Below, piece after piece: positions 39,382-47,993 of a stretch of 47,993 nucleotides of DNA. The translations under genes were made by a program, and so were the position numbers. Source of the stretch: Deltaproteobacteria bacterium (lineage in GTDB: Bacteria; Myxococcota_A; UBA9160; UBA4427); assembly GCA_019310385.1 (NCBI GenBank), contig JAFDEK010000030.1, positions 1 to 47,993 of the forward strand, in the 5' to 3' direction. How positions within the stretch are numbered: the stretch's first letter is position 1; every line of letters begins with the position of its first letter. Below the pieces are notes generated by a model. It saw only the letters and a list, made by a program, of their open reading frames with translations, made no database searches and was not told the DNA's origin.

Positions 39382-41568
39382 ATGCCTTATTGGTTCGAAC
39401 CGACCACAGTCACCCTGGACGTGGGTGGTCGCCCCATGACTCTCGAGACCGGCCGCGTGGCCAAGCAGGCCGCAGGTGCGGTTCTGGTCACCTACGGCGA
39501 CACGGTGGTGCTCGTCACCACGGTGCACTCCAAGCCCAGGGTGGGAATCGACTTCTTCCCCCTCACCGTCGACTTCGTCGAGAAGTTTGCCGCCGCGGGC
39601 AAGATCCCCGGAGGCTTCTTCAAGCGCGAGGGGCGCCTCGCGGACCGCGAGGTCCTGGTTTCGCGCTTCATCGATCGCTCGATTCGTCCGCTCTTCCAGG
39701 ACGGCTACAACGACGACACCATGGTGACCGCGACGGTGCTCTCCGCCCAGTCGGACAACGCCGCGGACATCTGCGCCTTCGTGGGAGCCTCCGCGGCGCT
39801 CAGCATCTCGGAGATCCCCTTCATCGGCCCCATCGGTGCGGTTCGCCTGGGGCGCATCGACGGTGAGTACGTCGTCAACCCCAACCCCGAGCAGCTCGAG
39901 ACGAGCGACATCGAGCTCATCGTGGCGGGCAACCGGGGCTCCATCGTGATGGTCGAGGGCGGCGCCAACGAGGTGCCCGAGGGCGAGATACTCGATGCCC
40001 TCAAGTACGCCCACGGCCAGATCGTGACCATCATCGACGCCATCGCGGATTTCCAGCAGAAGGCCGGCAAGGAGAAGATCGTGCCGCCCGTGGCCGAGGA
40101 CACCTCCGCCCTCGATGCCCAGGTGCGCGAGAAGGCCCAGGCGAGGCTCGAGGAAGCCCTCCAGATCCGGACCAAGCAGGAGCGCAGCAGTGCGGTGAAG
40201 GCCATCGAGAAGGAGGTGCTCGCAGGCTTCGTCTCCGAGTACCGCAGCGCAAAGGTGGAGATCGACAGCCTCGAGGCCTACGAGGAGCGGTCCGGTGGCC
40301 TGCGTCACCTGAACGGCACGGTGAAGACCCTGCTTCACGACCTGGGCGCCGAGATCGTCCGCGAGCGCGTGCTCGCAACCGGCGAGCGCATCGACGGCCG
40401 GGCCAAGGACGAGATCCGTCCAATCGCCTGCGAGGTGCGCTGCGTGCCGCGCCCCCATGGCGTGGCGCTCTTCACCCGGGGCGAAACCCAGGCCATGGTG
40501 AGCACCACCTTGGGAAGCGGCTTCGACGAGCAGACCATCGACGGCATGAACGGTCGCTTCAAGAAGACCTTCATGCTCCACTACAACTTCCCCTCCTTCT
40601 CGGTCGGGGAGGCGCGGCCGAATCGCGGCCCCGGTCGCCGAGAAGTGGGGCACGGCACCCTGGCCGAGCGGGCTCTCAAGCCGGTGCTGCCGGATCACGA
40701 CGACTTCCCGTACACGATCCGCATCGTCTCCGAGACCCTCGAGTCCAACGGCTCCTCGTCCATGGCGGCAGTGTGCGGTTCGGTGCTCTCGCTGCTCGAC
40801 GCTGGTGCGCCCCTCAAGGCGCCGGTGGCGGGCATCGCCATGGGGCTCATCACCGACGGTAAGCGCACGGTGGTGCTCTCCGACATTCTCGGCGACGAGG
40901 ATCACCTCGGTGACATGGACTTCAAGGTGGCGGGGTCGCCCGACGGCATCACTGCGCTGCAGATGGACATCAAGGTCACCGAGATCGACTGGGACATCAT
41001 GGAGCGGGCTCTCGCCCAGGCGCGCGAGGGGCGCATGCACATCCTCAAGTGCATGAGCGAGGAGACGGAGTCGGAGCTCCACGGCCTCAAGCCGCGCAGC
41101 GAGCTCCACGACTACGCGCCGCGCCTCGAAGTGCTCACGATCAAGCCGGATCGGATCCGCGACATCATCGGGCCAGGCGGCAAGGTGATCCGCGCCATCC
41201 AGGAGACGACGGGCGCCAAGATCGATGTCGAGGACTCGGGCCGGGTTTCGGTCTTCGGTCCCGACGCCGAGGCGGTGAAGGTCGCGCTCTCCATGGTGGA
41301 GGAGCTCACCCAGGAGGCCGAGATCGGGCGCATCTACCTCGCCAAGGTGAAGCGCATCGCCGACTTCGGTGCCTTCGCGGAGATCTTCCCGGGCACGGAC
41401 GGGCTGATCCACATCAGCCACCTTGCAGCGGGCCGGGTCGACAAGGTCACGGACATCGTCGCCGAGGGTGACGAGGTGCTGGCCAAGTGCATCGACATCG
41501 ATCCCGCCGGTCGCATTCGGCTCTCTCGCAAGGAGGCCATCGCCGAGCTCGGCGATCGGGAAGAGTAG
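39382..41568 (+). CDS. pnp: Polyribonucleotide nucleotidyltransferase (PNPase)
   Basis: A 728-residue 3'-5' phosphorolytic exoribonuclease of the RNA degradosome. Two RNase PH domains are visible ([40 protein letters not shown] and [20 protein letters not shown]). They are followed by a KH domain ([20 protein letters not shown]) and an S1 domain ([20 protein letters not shown]). The catalytic DMDFKVAG segment is intact. ATG at 39382 follows GGAGAGGAGA. The 282-bp gap after rpsO can carry the RNase III-type hairpins used for PNPase autoregulation; I see only modest hairpins there. Confidence 0.97.
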   Translation: MPYWFEPTTVTLDVGGRPMTLETGRVAKQAAGAVLVTYGDTVVLVTTVHSKPRVGIDFFPLTVDFVEKFAAAGKIPGGFFKREGRLADREVLVSRFIDRSIRPLFQDGYNDDTMVTATVLSAQSDNAADICAFVGASAALSISEIPFIGPIGAVRLGRIDGEYVVNPNPEQLETSDIELIVAGNRGSIVMVEGGANEVPEGEILDALKYAHGQIVTIIDAIADFQQKAGKEKIVPPVAEDTSALDAQVREKAQARLEEALQIRTKQERSSAVKAIEKEVLAGFVSEYRSAKVEIDSLEAYEERSGGLRHLNGTVKTLLHDLGAEIVRERVLATGERIDGRAKDEIRPIACEVRCVPRPHGVALFTRGETQAMVSTTLGSGFDEQTIDGMNGRFKKTFMLHYNFPSFSVGEARPNRGPGRREVGHGTLAERALKPVLPDHDDFPYTIRIVSETLESNGSSSMAAVCGSVLSLLDAGAPLKAPVAGIAMGLITDGKRTVVLSDILGDEDHLGDMDFKVAGSPDGITALQMDIKVTEIDWDIMERALAQAREGRMHILKCMSEETESELHGLKPRSELHDYAPRLEVLTIKPDRIRDIIGPGGKVIRAIQETTGAKIDVEDSGRVSVFGPDAEAVKVALSMVEELTQEAEIGRIYLAKVKRIADFGAFAEIFPGTDGLIHISHLAAGRVDKVTDIVAEGDEVLAKCIDIDPAGRIRLSRKEAIAELGDREE

Positions 41569-41573
41569 GCGCC

Positions 41574-42050
41574 TTGGGCGCCGGCCCGCTCCGCATCGAG
41601 ATCACGCGCAGCGCCCACGGGCGCGGCCTGCCGGTCCCCGCCATGGCTACCGCGGGGTCGGCTGGCTGTGATCTTGCGGCCGCCGTCGAGGACGATCTCG
41701 TCCTCGAGCCCGGCCGCCGCGAGCTGGTCCCCACCGGCTTCTCCATCGCGGTGCCCGAGGGCTACGAGGCCCAGGTGCGGCCGCGCAGCGGCCTCGCCCT
41801 GAAACACGGCATCGTGCTGCCCAACTCTCCCGGCACCATCGACTCGGACTACCGGGGCGAGCTCAAGGTGATCGTGATGAACGCCGGCGCGGAGCCCTTC
41901 ACGATACGCCGGGGGGATCGCATCGCCCAGCTCGTGGTGGCCCCGGTGGTGAAGGTCGAGTGGCGCGAGGTAGAGAGCCTGGACGCGACCCGTCGCGGCG
42001 CGGGCGGCTTCGGGCACACGGGGCACGCAGGCGAGGTCGACCCGCCCTGA
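41574..42050 (+). CDS. dut: dUTP diphosphatase
   Basis: A 158-residue trimeric dUTPase that keeps uracil out of DNA and supplies dUMP. All five motifs are present: [44 protein letters not shown] and the C-terminal GAGGFGHTG. The start is TTG at 41574, 5 bp after the pnp stop; the frame is open further upstream but lies over pnp. Its stop codon sits in a 15-bp tandem duplication. Confidence 0.95.
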   Translation: MGAGPLRIEITRSAHGRGLPVPAMATAGSAGCDLAAAVEDDLVLEPGRRELVPTGFSIAVPEGYEAQVRPRSGLALKHGIVLPNSPGTIDSDYRGELKVIVMNAGAEPFTIRRGDRIAQLVVAPVVKVEWREVESLDATRRGAGGFGHTGHAGEVDPP

Positions 42051-42077
42051 GCCGGAGAGCTCTGAGCCGGAGAGGTC
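42048..42077. repeat. Tandem 15-bp duplication at the dut stop codon
   Basis: TGAGCCGGAGAGCTC (42048-42062) is followed directly by TGAGCCGGAGAGGTC (42063-42077), one mismatch. The first copy begins with the dut TGA stop codon. Confidence 0.88.
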
Positions 42078-42133
42078 AAGGGCGCTGAACAGTGCGCTAG
42101 TCTGCTCCGCGGACGCCGGAGGGGGATAGGAAC

Positions 42134-43120
42134 GTGAGCGAAGACGCCCAGACCGCGCCTGCCCCGGGCGAACCCTTTCATCCCAAGCCCGCGACCGCGG
42201 TTCCGGAGAGGCCCGAGAAGAAGGGGCTGAGCGAGCTCAGCCGCCGCCTCCTCACGGCGGCAGTCCTGGTTCCCGCCGTCATCTACATCATCATCTTCGG
42301 CGGGCTGGTCTATCTCGCCACCGTGGCGCTCTTCACCCTGATCGGCCAACGCGAGTTCTACGGCATGATCGAGGACAAGGGGGCCCACCCCCTGGTCGGC
42401 GTCGGCCTGGGGTTCGGCCTGGCGGTGACCGTGGTCGCCTACGTGGGCAACGAGTACCACGCCACCCTGCTGCTCACCGCCTCCCTGCTCGTGCTCATGG
42501 TCGCCCAGCTGCGAAAGGCACGCATCGAGGAAGCCCTGGCGAGCATCTCGGGGACCTTCTTCGGGGTCTTCTACGTGGGCTGGCTGCTCTCCCACGCCGT
42601 CGTGCTGCGCTTCTTCTACGGATCGGTGGCCTCGAAGTACGACGCCGACGACGTGGCGCTCCTCGAGCTCGCCCCGGAGTCGGGCGTCTTCTTCATGATC
42701 TACACCCTCGCGGTGGTGGTCTGCTGCGACGCCGGCGCCTACTTCGCCGGCCGGGCCTGGGGGCGTCGCAAGCTGGCGCCGGAGATCAGCCCCAACAAGA
42801 GCGTCGAAGGCGCTCTGGGCGGGGTGGTGGTGGGGACCCTGGCGGGCGTCGTCGCCAAGTTGGTCTTCGACTTCTTCTGGCCGGAGCTCTCGGCAATGAT
42901 CTCCATCGAGGCGGCGGCCGTCTTCGGCGTCGTGCTCTCCATGGTGGGCATCGTGGGCGATCTGGTCGAGTCCCTGCTGAAGCGCGATGCTGCGGTCAAG
43001 GACACGGGGGCATTGCTCCCCGGCATGGGCGGCGTCCTCGACCGGATCGACGCACCGCTTCTCGCCATCCCCGTGATGTACTACATGCTGCTCGGCTACG
43101 TTTTTATACAGGTAGGCTGA
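42134..43120 (+). CDS. cdsA: Phosphatidate cytidylyltransferase
   Basis: CdsA makes CDP-diacylglycerol for phospholipid synthesis. The 328-residue protein has about seven to eight hydrophobic membrane segments after a ~40-residue polar N-terminus. It carries the family signature in its C-terminal half: ISPNKSVEGALGGVVVG, then GDLVESLLKRDAAVKDTGAL and LPGMGGVLDRIDAPL. The start is GTG at 42134, with GGAGGGGGATAGG upstream. It begins 83 bp after dut; no uppS or dxr neighbour is present. Confidence 0.95.
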   Translation: MSEDAQTAPAPGEPFHPKPATAVPERPEKKGLSELSRRLLTAAVLVPAVIYIIIFGGLVYLATVALFTLIGQREFYGMIEDKGAHPLVGVGLGFGLAVTVVAYVGNEYHATLLLTASLLVLMVAQLRKARIEEALASISGTFFGVFYVGWLLSHAVVLRFFYGSVASKYDADDVALLELAPESGVFFMIYTLAVVVCCDAGAYFAGRAWGRRKLAPEISPNKSVEGALGGVVVGTLAGVVAKLVFDFFWPELSAMISIEAAAVFGVVLSMVGIVGDLVESLLKRDAAVKDTGALLPGMGGVLDRIDAPLLAIPVMYYMLLGYVFIQVG

Positions 43121-43169
43121 CGGATCTCTGCGCGTGGTGCGCGGTCGAATCGGAGAGGACGCGAATCCC

Positions 43170-43589
43170 ATGAAGACGAGCTTGGATCAGTTCTGCATCA
43201 ACGTGACGGATCTCGAGAAGTCGGTGCACTTCTACGAGAAGGTGCTCGGATTCGAGGTCACGCATCGAGTCGAGATCCCCAATGTGAGCGAGGTGATCCT
43301 GGCCGGCGCCGATGGACATCGGATCCAGCTGGCAAAACACCATGACCACGAGGGCCCGATCGACCATGGCAGCGCACTCTGGAAGTTCTATCTGACGACG
43401 GACGACTGTGAGGGTCTGTACGAGCGCTGCATGGATGCAGGCGTCGAATCCATCTCGGCGCCCGAGCGGCTGGAGCACTGGCCCGTCACCGCTGCATTCG
43501 TGTATGACCCCGACGGCTATACGGTCGAGATCCTCCAGCACCACGAGCAGACGCCTTCTGGCGTGAGTGGCCCGCTGGCGAACCAGTAG
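43170..43589 (+). CDS. VOC-superfamily protein (glyoxalase/dioxygenase fold)
   Basis: A 139-residue protein with the paired beta-alpha-beta-beta-beta fold: DQFCINVTDLEKSVHFYEKV, LGFEVTHRVEIPN, then a second half with LWKFYLTTDDCEGLYERC and FVYDPDGYTVEILQHHE. The end EILQ carries the usual metal-binding glutamate; histidines in HDHEGPIDHGS could contribute. It resembles lactoylglutathione lyase, but substrate is not determinable. I chose the ATG at 43170, behind GGAGAGGA; the frame is open to 43134. Confidence 0.85.
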   Translation: MKTSLDQFCINVTDLEKSVHFYEKVLGFEVTHRVEIPNVSEVILAGADGHRIQLAKHHDHEGPIDHGSALWKFYLTTDDCEGLYERCMDAGVESISAPERLEHWPVTAAFVYDPDGYTVEILQHHEQTPSGVSGPLANQ

Positions 43590-43591
43590 GC

Positions 43592-43605
43592 GGAGCACGT
43601 GCTCC
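43592..43605. promoter_or_regulatory. 14-bp perfect palindrome
   Basis: GGAGCACGTGCTCC lies 3 bp after the VOC gene stop and 30 bp before the next start codon. It could be an operator for the downstream gene. No T tract follows it, so a terminator is less likely. Confidence 0.35.
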
Positions 43606-43634
43606 ATAGGAAGGTCGGGTAAGCTCTTCGTCCG

Positions 43635-44495
43635 ATGATGGCGACCAACGCGAATCCCAGGCGAATCCCACAGGCGCTGTTGTCTGCAATCCTCGTCTGT
43701 GGCGCCTGCTCTGGCGAGCCGGCAGATTCGACCTCACCGGCGAGCACGCCCCCTGCGCCCGCAGCGAACGCGGCAGCGCCCGATGATGCGAGCTCGGAGC
43801 TCGTTCGGAAGATCATCGAGAAGCGGGAACGCTTTCGCAATGCACCTGGCCGCACCGGAATCCTCGCCGAGGAGAACCGGTATTCGCTCATTGCGGAAGA
43901 GGTCATCATTCGCGACTTCTTCCAGGACCGGCGGGGCGGGTTCTTTCTGGACGTGGGCTGCGCCTGGCCGATCCGCGCCAGCAACACCTACTACCTCGAG
44001 AAGCACCTGGGCTGGAGTGGTATCGGGGTCGATGCGCTGGCTGACTACGCCAGGGGCTGGGCGAAGATGCGGCCGCGGTCGAAGTTCTTCAGCTACCTCG
44101 TCACGGACCGAAGCGGTGCCGCCGGAGCCTTCTTCAAGTCGCCGGGCCTGGGTCTGTCGTCGACGAGCCGCGAGTTGGCGAGCGGGAACAGATTCGGCCG
44201 GGGGATGGAGACGACCGAGATCGAGGTGCCGATGATCACCCTGGATGACCTGCTCGACCGCGAGGGAGTCGAGAAGGTGGATCTCGTCTCCATGGACATC
44301 GAGGGTCACGAGCCCGAGGCTCTGGCGGGTTTCGACATCGAGCGCTTCCAGCCGGAGCTACTGGTGATCGAGGGCCACAGCAAGGCGGTCACCCGCTACC
44401 TCGAGCAGCACGGCTATCGGCAAATCAAGCGCTACGTCAAGTTCGACACGATCAACCGCTACTTCCGCCGCAGCCCCACACCGGGGCCCCGCTGA
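43635..44495 (+). CDS. Predicted exported/lipid-anchored FkbM-type methyltransferase
   Basis: A 286-residue protein. Residues ~11-25 form a hydrophobic signal with cysteines (ALLSAILVCGACSGE), like a lipoprotein signal though the -3 position is not canonical. A Pro/Ala/Ser linker (~27-50) follows, as in many lipoproteins. Residues ~100-270 match the FkbM methyltransferase family: GGFFLDVGCAWPIRASNTYY (SAM-binding motif I), IGVDALADY, then ITLDDLLDREGVEKVDLVSM with DIEGHEPEALAGF. FkbM enzymes normally act in the cytoplasm on sugars or small molecules, where SAM is available, so the signal is unexpected. It may instead be an N-terminal membrane anchor facing inward. It is convergent with purC. 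Confidence 0.82.
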   Translation: MMATNANPRRIPQALLSAILVCGACSGEPADSTSPASTPPAPAANAAAPDDASSELVRKIIEKRERFRNAPGRTGILAEENRYSLIAEEVIIRDFFQDRRGGFFLDVGCAWPIRASNTYYLEKHLGWSGIGVDALADYARGWAKMRPRSKFFSYLVTDRSGAAGAFFKSPGLGLSSTSRELASGNRFGRGMETTEIEVPMITLDDLLDREGVEKVDLVSMDIEGHEPEALAGFDIERFQPELLVIEGHSKAVTRYLEQHGYRQIKRYVKFDTINRYFRRSPTPGPR

Positions 44496-44534
44496 AGCTG
44501 ACATGGATCGCCTCGGAAGCTGCCGGACTCGCCT

Positions 44535-45515
44535 CTACGGCGTGCTGGAAGCGTCGAGCCCCAGGTTGCGCGCGATGCGCGCGATCGGGTCCTCTTCGTC
44601 GGGCTCGAAGGAGCGGCCGCTGATCTGCTCGAAGGCCTCGATGTAGCGGCGGGCGGCCTCACAGCGCACCTCGTCGGGGAGAGCGGGCGGGGGGCCTTCG
44701 CCCTTGAAGCCCTGCTCACCGAGCCAGAGGCGCACGTATTCCTTGTCGATGGCCTCGGGGTTGCGTTCCTCGGACATCGCGCGCTCGTAGCTCTCCCGGT
44801 ACCAGTAGCGGGAAGAGTCCGGCGTGTGAATCTCGTCGATCACCACCAGCTCGCCCGCCTCACCGATGCCGAGCTCGTACTTCGTATCGACCAGGATGAG
44901 GCCGCGGCTCTCGGCCCAGCGTTGCCCCATCTCGAAGAGCGCGCCGGTGATGCGCGCGGCCTCGTCGTAGAGCTCCTCGCTGATGACGCCGCTGGCGATG
45001 AGCTCCCCGCGCGAGGTGAGCTCGTCGTGCTTGCCCGCGCTGGCCTTGGTGGTGGGCGTCAGCAGGGCCGTGGGCAGCTGCTCGTGGCGCCGCATGCCCT
45101 CGGGCAGGCTGTGACCGCAGTAGCTGCGCTCGCCCCGCTCGTAGGCGGTCCAGATCGAGGTCGAGGTCGAGCCCGTGAGGTAGCCGCGGTAGACGAACTC
45201 GACGGGCAGCAGGCCGCACTCGCGCACCCGGGAGACGCAGGGGTCCGGGACCCCGAGCAGGTGGTGCGGGGCGATGTCGCCGACCTTGTCGAACCAGAAT
45301 GCCGCGGCCTGATTGAGCACCTGCCCCTTGAGGGGGATGGTGCCGACCACGACGTCGAAGCAGCTCACGCGGTCGGTGACGACGATGGTGCGCTCCTTCC
45401 CCTTGACGTAGCTGTCGCGCACCTTTCCCACGTGACGTTCGCCGAGACCTTCGAAGTCGGTGCTCTGCAGGGTGCGAGAGCAGAGCTCTTCCAGAAACTT
45501 CACGTCGATTCCCAC
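44535..45515 (-). CDS. purC: Phosphoribosylaminoimidazole-succinocarboxamide (SAICAR) synthase
   Basis: A 326-residue enzyme joining CAIR and aspartate in purine synthesis. Motifs: HVGKVRDSY, DRVSCFDVVVGTIPLKGQVL, PVEFVYRGYLTGS, LVDTKYELG and VIDEIHTPDSSRYWYRESYE. It is longer than the ~240-residue E. coli-type enzyme and matches the ~300-residue type. I chose GTG at 45515 (VGIDVKFLEEL), with GGGAG 7 nt upstream; the frame remains open to 45758. It diverges from purF across 233 bp, so the two purine genes may share regulation. Confidence 0.95.
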   Translation of the reverse strand: MGIDVKFLEELCSRTLQSTDFEGLGERHVGKVRDSYVKGKERTIVVTDRVSCFDVVVGTIPLKGQVLNQAAAFWFDKVGDIAPHHLLGVPDPCVSRVRECGLLPVEFVYRGYLTGSTSTSIWTAYERGERSYCGHSLPEGMRRHEQLPTALLTPTTKASAGKHDELTSRGELIASGVISEELYDEAARITGALFEMGQRWAESRGLILVDTKYELGIGEAGELVVIDEIHTPDSSRYWYRESYERAMSEERNPEAIDKEYVRLWLGEQGFKGEGPPPALPDEVRCEAARRYIEAFEQISGRSFEPDEEDPIARIARNLGLDASSTP

Positions 45516-45680
45516 GGCTCTTCTCCCATCGATCCGAGCGCCGCGCGGCGACTCGGTGGGTTGTGATTCAGGGTAGGTGATCTGCGCGTCCATGCCGGGC
45601 ACCGCCACGGCGGAGGCCCATTCAACCACTGCTCCTGTCTTCCGGCAAGCGCCTGCTCCCGAGGGGCCGATCAGCCCGGT

Positions 45681-45709
45681 TTGACCCCCCAACGGGCTCT
45701 CGGTACACT
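45681..45709 (+). promoter_or_regulatory. Sigma-70-type promoter of purF
   Basis: TTGACC at 45681-45686 and TACACT at 45704-45709 are separated by exactly 17 bp and lie 40 bp before the purF start codon. Confidence 0.6.
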
Positions 45710-45748
45710 GCAAGTTTCCGCTTTCCCCCCACCCAGCGGAGCCCTCTC

Positions 45749-47260
45749 GTGGACCCAAAGTCTGACCCCAGCGCCTCTTCGAGGCTGCCTCTCTCGCCAG
45801 CGGAGGTCGACGCCCTCGCCCGCGAGCATGCCGCGGATCACTTCCACGACGAGTGCGGCGTCATGGGCGTCTCGGGCTACGAGGAGGCGTCCAATATCGT
45901 CTACCTCGGCCTCTACGCACAGCAGCACCGCGGCCAGGAGAGCTGCGGCATCGTGGCCTCCAACGGCCGCGAGCACACAGCCCACCGCGCCATGGGGCTC
46001 GTCGCCGACACCTTCGGAAAGAAGACCCTGGCCCGCCTCGGCGGCCGACACGCCATCGGCCACGTGCGCTACTCGACCTCGGGCGAGAGCCTCCTGCGCA
46101 ACGCCCAACCCATCTGCGCAAACACCGACGGCGGCCCGGTCTCGGTCGCCCACAACGGCAACATCGTCAACGCCCTGGCAATTCGTCGGGAGCTCGAGGG
46201 GCGGGGCGCGATCTTCAGCTCCACCTCGGACAGCGAGGTCATTTTGCACCTGCTGGCGCGCTCCCGGGAGGCCGCGCTCGAGGATCGCTTCATCGACGCC
46301 CTCTCTCGCGTGAAGGGCGCCTTCAGCATCCTGGTGCTCACCGACGAGAGCCTGATCGCCGCCCGCGACCCCAACGGCTTTCGCCCCCTGAGCCTCGGCC
46401 GTCTCGGCAACTCCTACGTGGTCGCCAGCGAGACCTGCGCTTTCGACCTGGTGGGCGCCACCTTCGAGCGGGACATCGAGCCCGGCGAGGTGGTGGTGAT
46501 CCGCCGGGGGCGCCTGCGCAGCCTGCGCCCCTTCGCGCGCGACTCGAGCGAGCACTTCTGCGTCTTCGAGTACATCTACTTTTCGCGGCCCGACTCGAAC
46601 CTCAACCGCTACAACGTCTACGCCTATCGCAAAGAGCTCGGCCGCGTCCTGGCCCGCGAGCATCCCGTGGCGGCCGACATGGTGACGCCGGTGCTCGATT
46701 CGGGGACCGCGGCCGCTCTCGGCTACGCAGAGGAAGAGGGCATCCCCTACGAGACCGCCCTCATCCGCAACCACTATGTGCGGCGCACCTTCATCGAACC
46801 TGCTCAGTCGATTCGCGACTTCGGCGTGAAGGTCAAGCACAATGCGATCCGGAGCTTTCTCGAAGGCAAGCGCGTCGTGCTGGTCGACGACTCCATCGTG
46901 CGCGGCACGACCCTGGTGAAGATCGTGAAGTTGCTGCGCAGCTCGGGCGCGCGAGAGGTGCACGTACGCATCTCGTCGCCCCCTACCACGGCCCCCTGCC
47001 ACTACGGCATCGATACGCCGAACTCCGAAGAGCTGATCGCCCACAATCACACTGTCGACGAGATCCGCGAGATCATCGGCGCCGATTCCCTGGGCTTCCT
47101 CTCCCTCGAAGGGCTACGCGAGAGCGCGCGGTCCGAGTTCAAGCGAGGGATCTGCGACGGCTGCTTCTCGAAGGAGTATCCCGTGCCCATCGATGCCGAC
47201 GAGCACCTGCCCCAGCTCTCGCTCTTCCGCGCCGTCGAAGACGAGCCGGTCGAGGACTAG
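45749..47260 (+). CDS. purF: Amidophosphoribosyltransferase
   Basis: The 503-residue enzyme catalyses the first step of purine synthesis (PRPP plus glutamine). The nucleophile is C36 in DECGVMGV, so the 35 residues before it are probably a cleaved propeptide, as in the Bacillus type. Glutaminase motifs: QQHRGQESCGI, HVRYSTSG, SVAHNGNIVN and SSTSDSEV. The PRPP site is VVLVDDSIVRGTT. Cysteines in HFCVFEYIYF, APCHYGID and GICDGCF match the [4Fe-4S] ligands of the Bacillus class. The start is GTG at 45749. Confidence 0.97.
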   Translation: MDPKSDPSASSRLPLSPAEVDALAREHAADHFHDECGVMGVSGYEEASNIVYLGLYAQQHRGQESCGIVASNGREHTAHRAMGLVADTFGKKTLARLGGRHAIGHVRYSTSGESLLRNAQPICANTDGGPVSVAHNGNIVNALAIRRELEGRGAIFSSTSDSEVILHLLARSREAALEDRFIDALSRVKGAFSILVLTDESLIAARDPNGFRPLSLGRLGNSYVVASETCAFDLVGATFERDIEPGEVVVIRRGRLRSLRPFARDSSEHFCVFEYIYFSRPDSNLNRYNVYAYRKELGRVLAREHPVAADMVTPVLDSGTAAALGYAEEEGIPYETALIRNHYVRRTFIEPAQSIRDFGVKVKHNAIRSFLEGKRVVLVDDSIVRGTTLVKIVKLLRSSGAREVHVRISSPPTTAPCHYGIDTPNSEELIAHNHTVDEIREIIGADSLGFLSLEGLRESARSEFKRGICDGCFSKEYPVPIDADEHLPQLSLFRAVEDEPVED

Positions 47261-47284
47261 CCCCACATCCCCACATCCCCGCTT

Positions 47285-47993
47285 TCAGTCGAGGGAGCCG
47301 ACGGCGGCGGGGTTGAGGATCTCCCGGCTGATCATGCGACCCGAGCGGTAGTGGGTTCGGATGTCGGGCTCCGCGTCCCCGTCGAGATCCTCCTCGCGGA
47401 GGCTGAGGGTTCCGTCGTTTGCGAATTCCGCCCGGGAATCCAGCTGCCCGTCACCGGTGGTGTCGCGCAGCTCGGCGGTGAGACGCCCGCCCTCGTAGGA
47501 GAAGACGCGCTCCACCTGGCCGTCGCCATGGGCGTCGATTGCGACGCGCGCGACGGTCATTCCGTCCTCGGCAAAGGTCACGTGGAGGTTGGGGGTTCCC
47601 AGGCCGGTGTCGTCCTGCCACAGATCGCGGCGGACGCCGTCCGCGTAGGCGGTCCACAGATCGGGCTGGCCGTCGCCGTCGGTGTCCTCCTCGCGCAGCA
47701 GGAGATCCCCTCCCGTGCCGTCGAAGTAGAAGCGGGCGATGACGGCGCCGTTGGGTGCGAAGAGGACCCTGACCTCCACTCTGACCTCCAGCCCGGCCTC
47801 CCCCTCCCCCTCCGCTCGAGCGCGAGCCAGGCGCGGACCCAGGGCGTCGGGGTTGCGGATCTCCGAGGGGCGCAGGACCGCGAGGGTGGCGTCGGAGGGG
47901 GGCTGGACGCTGCTGTTCATGACCGCCAGGGCGGCCAGGAGCTCGTTGCGGAGGGAGTTGGCTTCACCCAGGCGGCTCCGCAGTGCGCGGATC
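47285..47993 (-). CDS. Aspartate-rich repeat protein, 5' end outside the window
   Basis: The frame runs to the right edge without a stop. Residues before the ATG at 47920 read as a coiled coil (RALRSRLGEANSLRNELL, then AALAVMNSSV), so the gene probably starts beyond the window. The rest holds about five units with Dx(D/T)GDGxxD motifs (EEDTDGDGQPDLW, DAHGDGQVE, DTTGDGQLDSR, DLDGDAEPDIR), resembling calcium-binding thrombospondin-3 or EF-hand-like loops. Such proteins are often exported and bind calcium. Signal peptide and full function cannot be judged. It is convergent with purF at a 24-bp gap. Confidence 0.75.
   Translation of the reverse strand, partial: IRALRSRLGEANSLRNELLAALAVMNSSVQPPSDATLAVLRPSEIRNPDALGPRLARARAEGEGEAGLEVRVEVRVLFAPNGAVIARFYFDGTGGDLLLREEDTDGDGQPDLWTAYADGVRRDLWQDDTGLGTPNLHVTFAEDGMTVARVAIDAHGDGQVERVFSYEGGRLTAELRDTTGDGQLDSRAEFANDGTLSLREEDLDGDAEPDIRTHYRSGRMISREILNPAAVGSLD

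Overview
The window is a high-GC, densely coded chromosome segment from a Gram-negative bacterium. LpxC implies an outer membrane. GTG and TTG starts are frequent. A multihaem cytochrome lipoprotein, a TPR Ser/Thr kinase, a PilZ protein and a 2,656-residue TPR protein together suggest an uncultured deltaproteobacterial or Myxococcota-like lineage. That placement is inferred from gene content only. No phage genes, insertion sequences, CRISPR arrays or tRNA genes were seen.

Layout. 1-395: the 3' end of a 23S rRNA gene, the 5S rRNA gene and a terminator. 542-7348: a predicted lipoprotein, a long perfect palindrome, a secreted protein of unknown function, an MBL-fold hydrolase, an L24-L33 ribosomal protein pair away from the S10 operon, a 7Fe ferredoxin, aroE and purE. 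7353-13628 (minus strand): a type 4 uracil-DNA glycosylase, a redoxin plus octahaem cytochrome fusion, a thiolase/DUF35 gene remnant, a frame-broken J-domain gene and a second-type DnaK with an acidic repeat tail. 13971-16951: yebC-ruvC-ruvA-ruvB, with 4-bp overlaps between the ruv genes. 17045-20880: a membrane TPR Ser/Thr kinase and lpxC. 20911-29281 (minus strand): a PilZ protein behind the giant TPR gene. 29419-31839: rimI, pyrK, pyrD.

31840-42050 is the conserved transcription/translation cluster rimP-nusA-infB-ylxP-like-rbfA-truB-rpsO-pnp-dut. Its leader holds a promoter-like site, a long hairpin and an intrinsic terminator placed just before rimP, which suggests attenuation. 42134-47993: cdsA, a VOC-fold protein, a predicted exported FkbM methyltransferase, divergent purC and purF, and the 3' part of a Ca-binding-like repeat protein that runs off the window.

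The housekeeping genes are intact. The most unusual items are the redoxin-octahaem fusion (8152-10254), the giant TPR/PilZ pair, the N-terminally anchored TPR kinase, the predicted exported FkbM methyltransferase, the nusA-operon leader, and tandem repeats with a 15-bp period at five separate loci. I did not find a clearly new multi-gene defence or mobile system.
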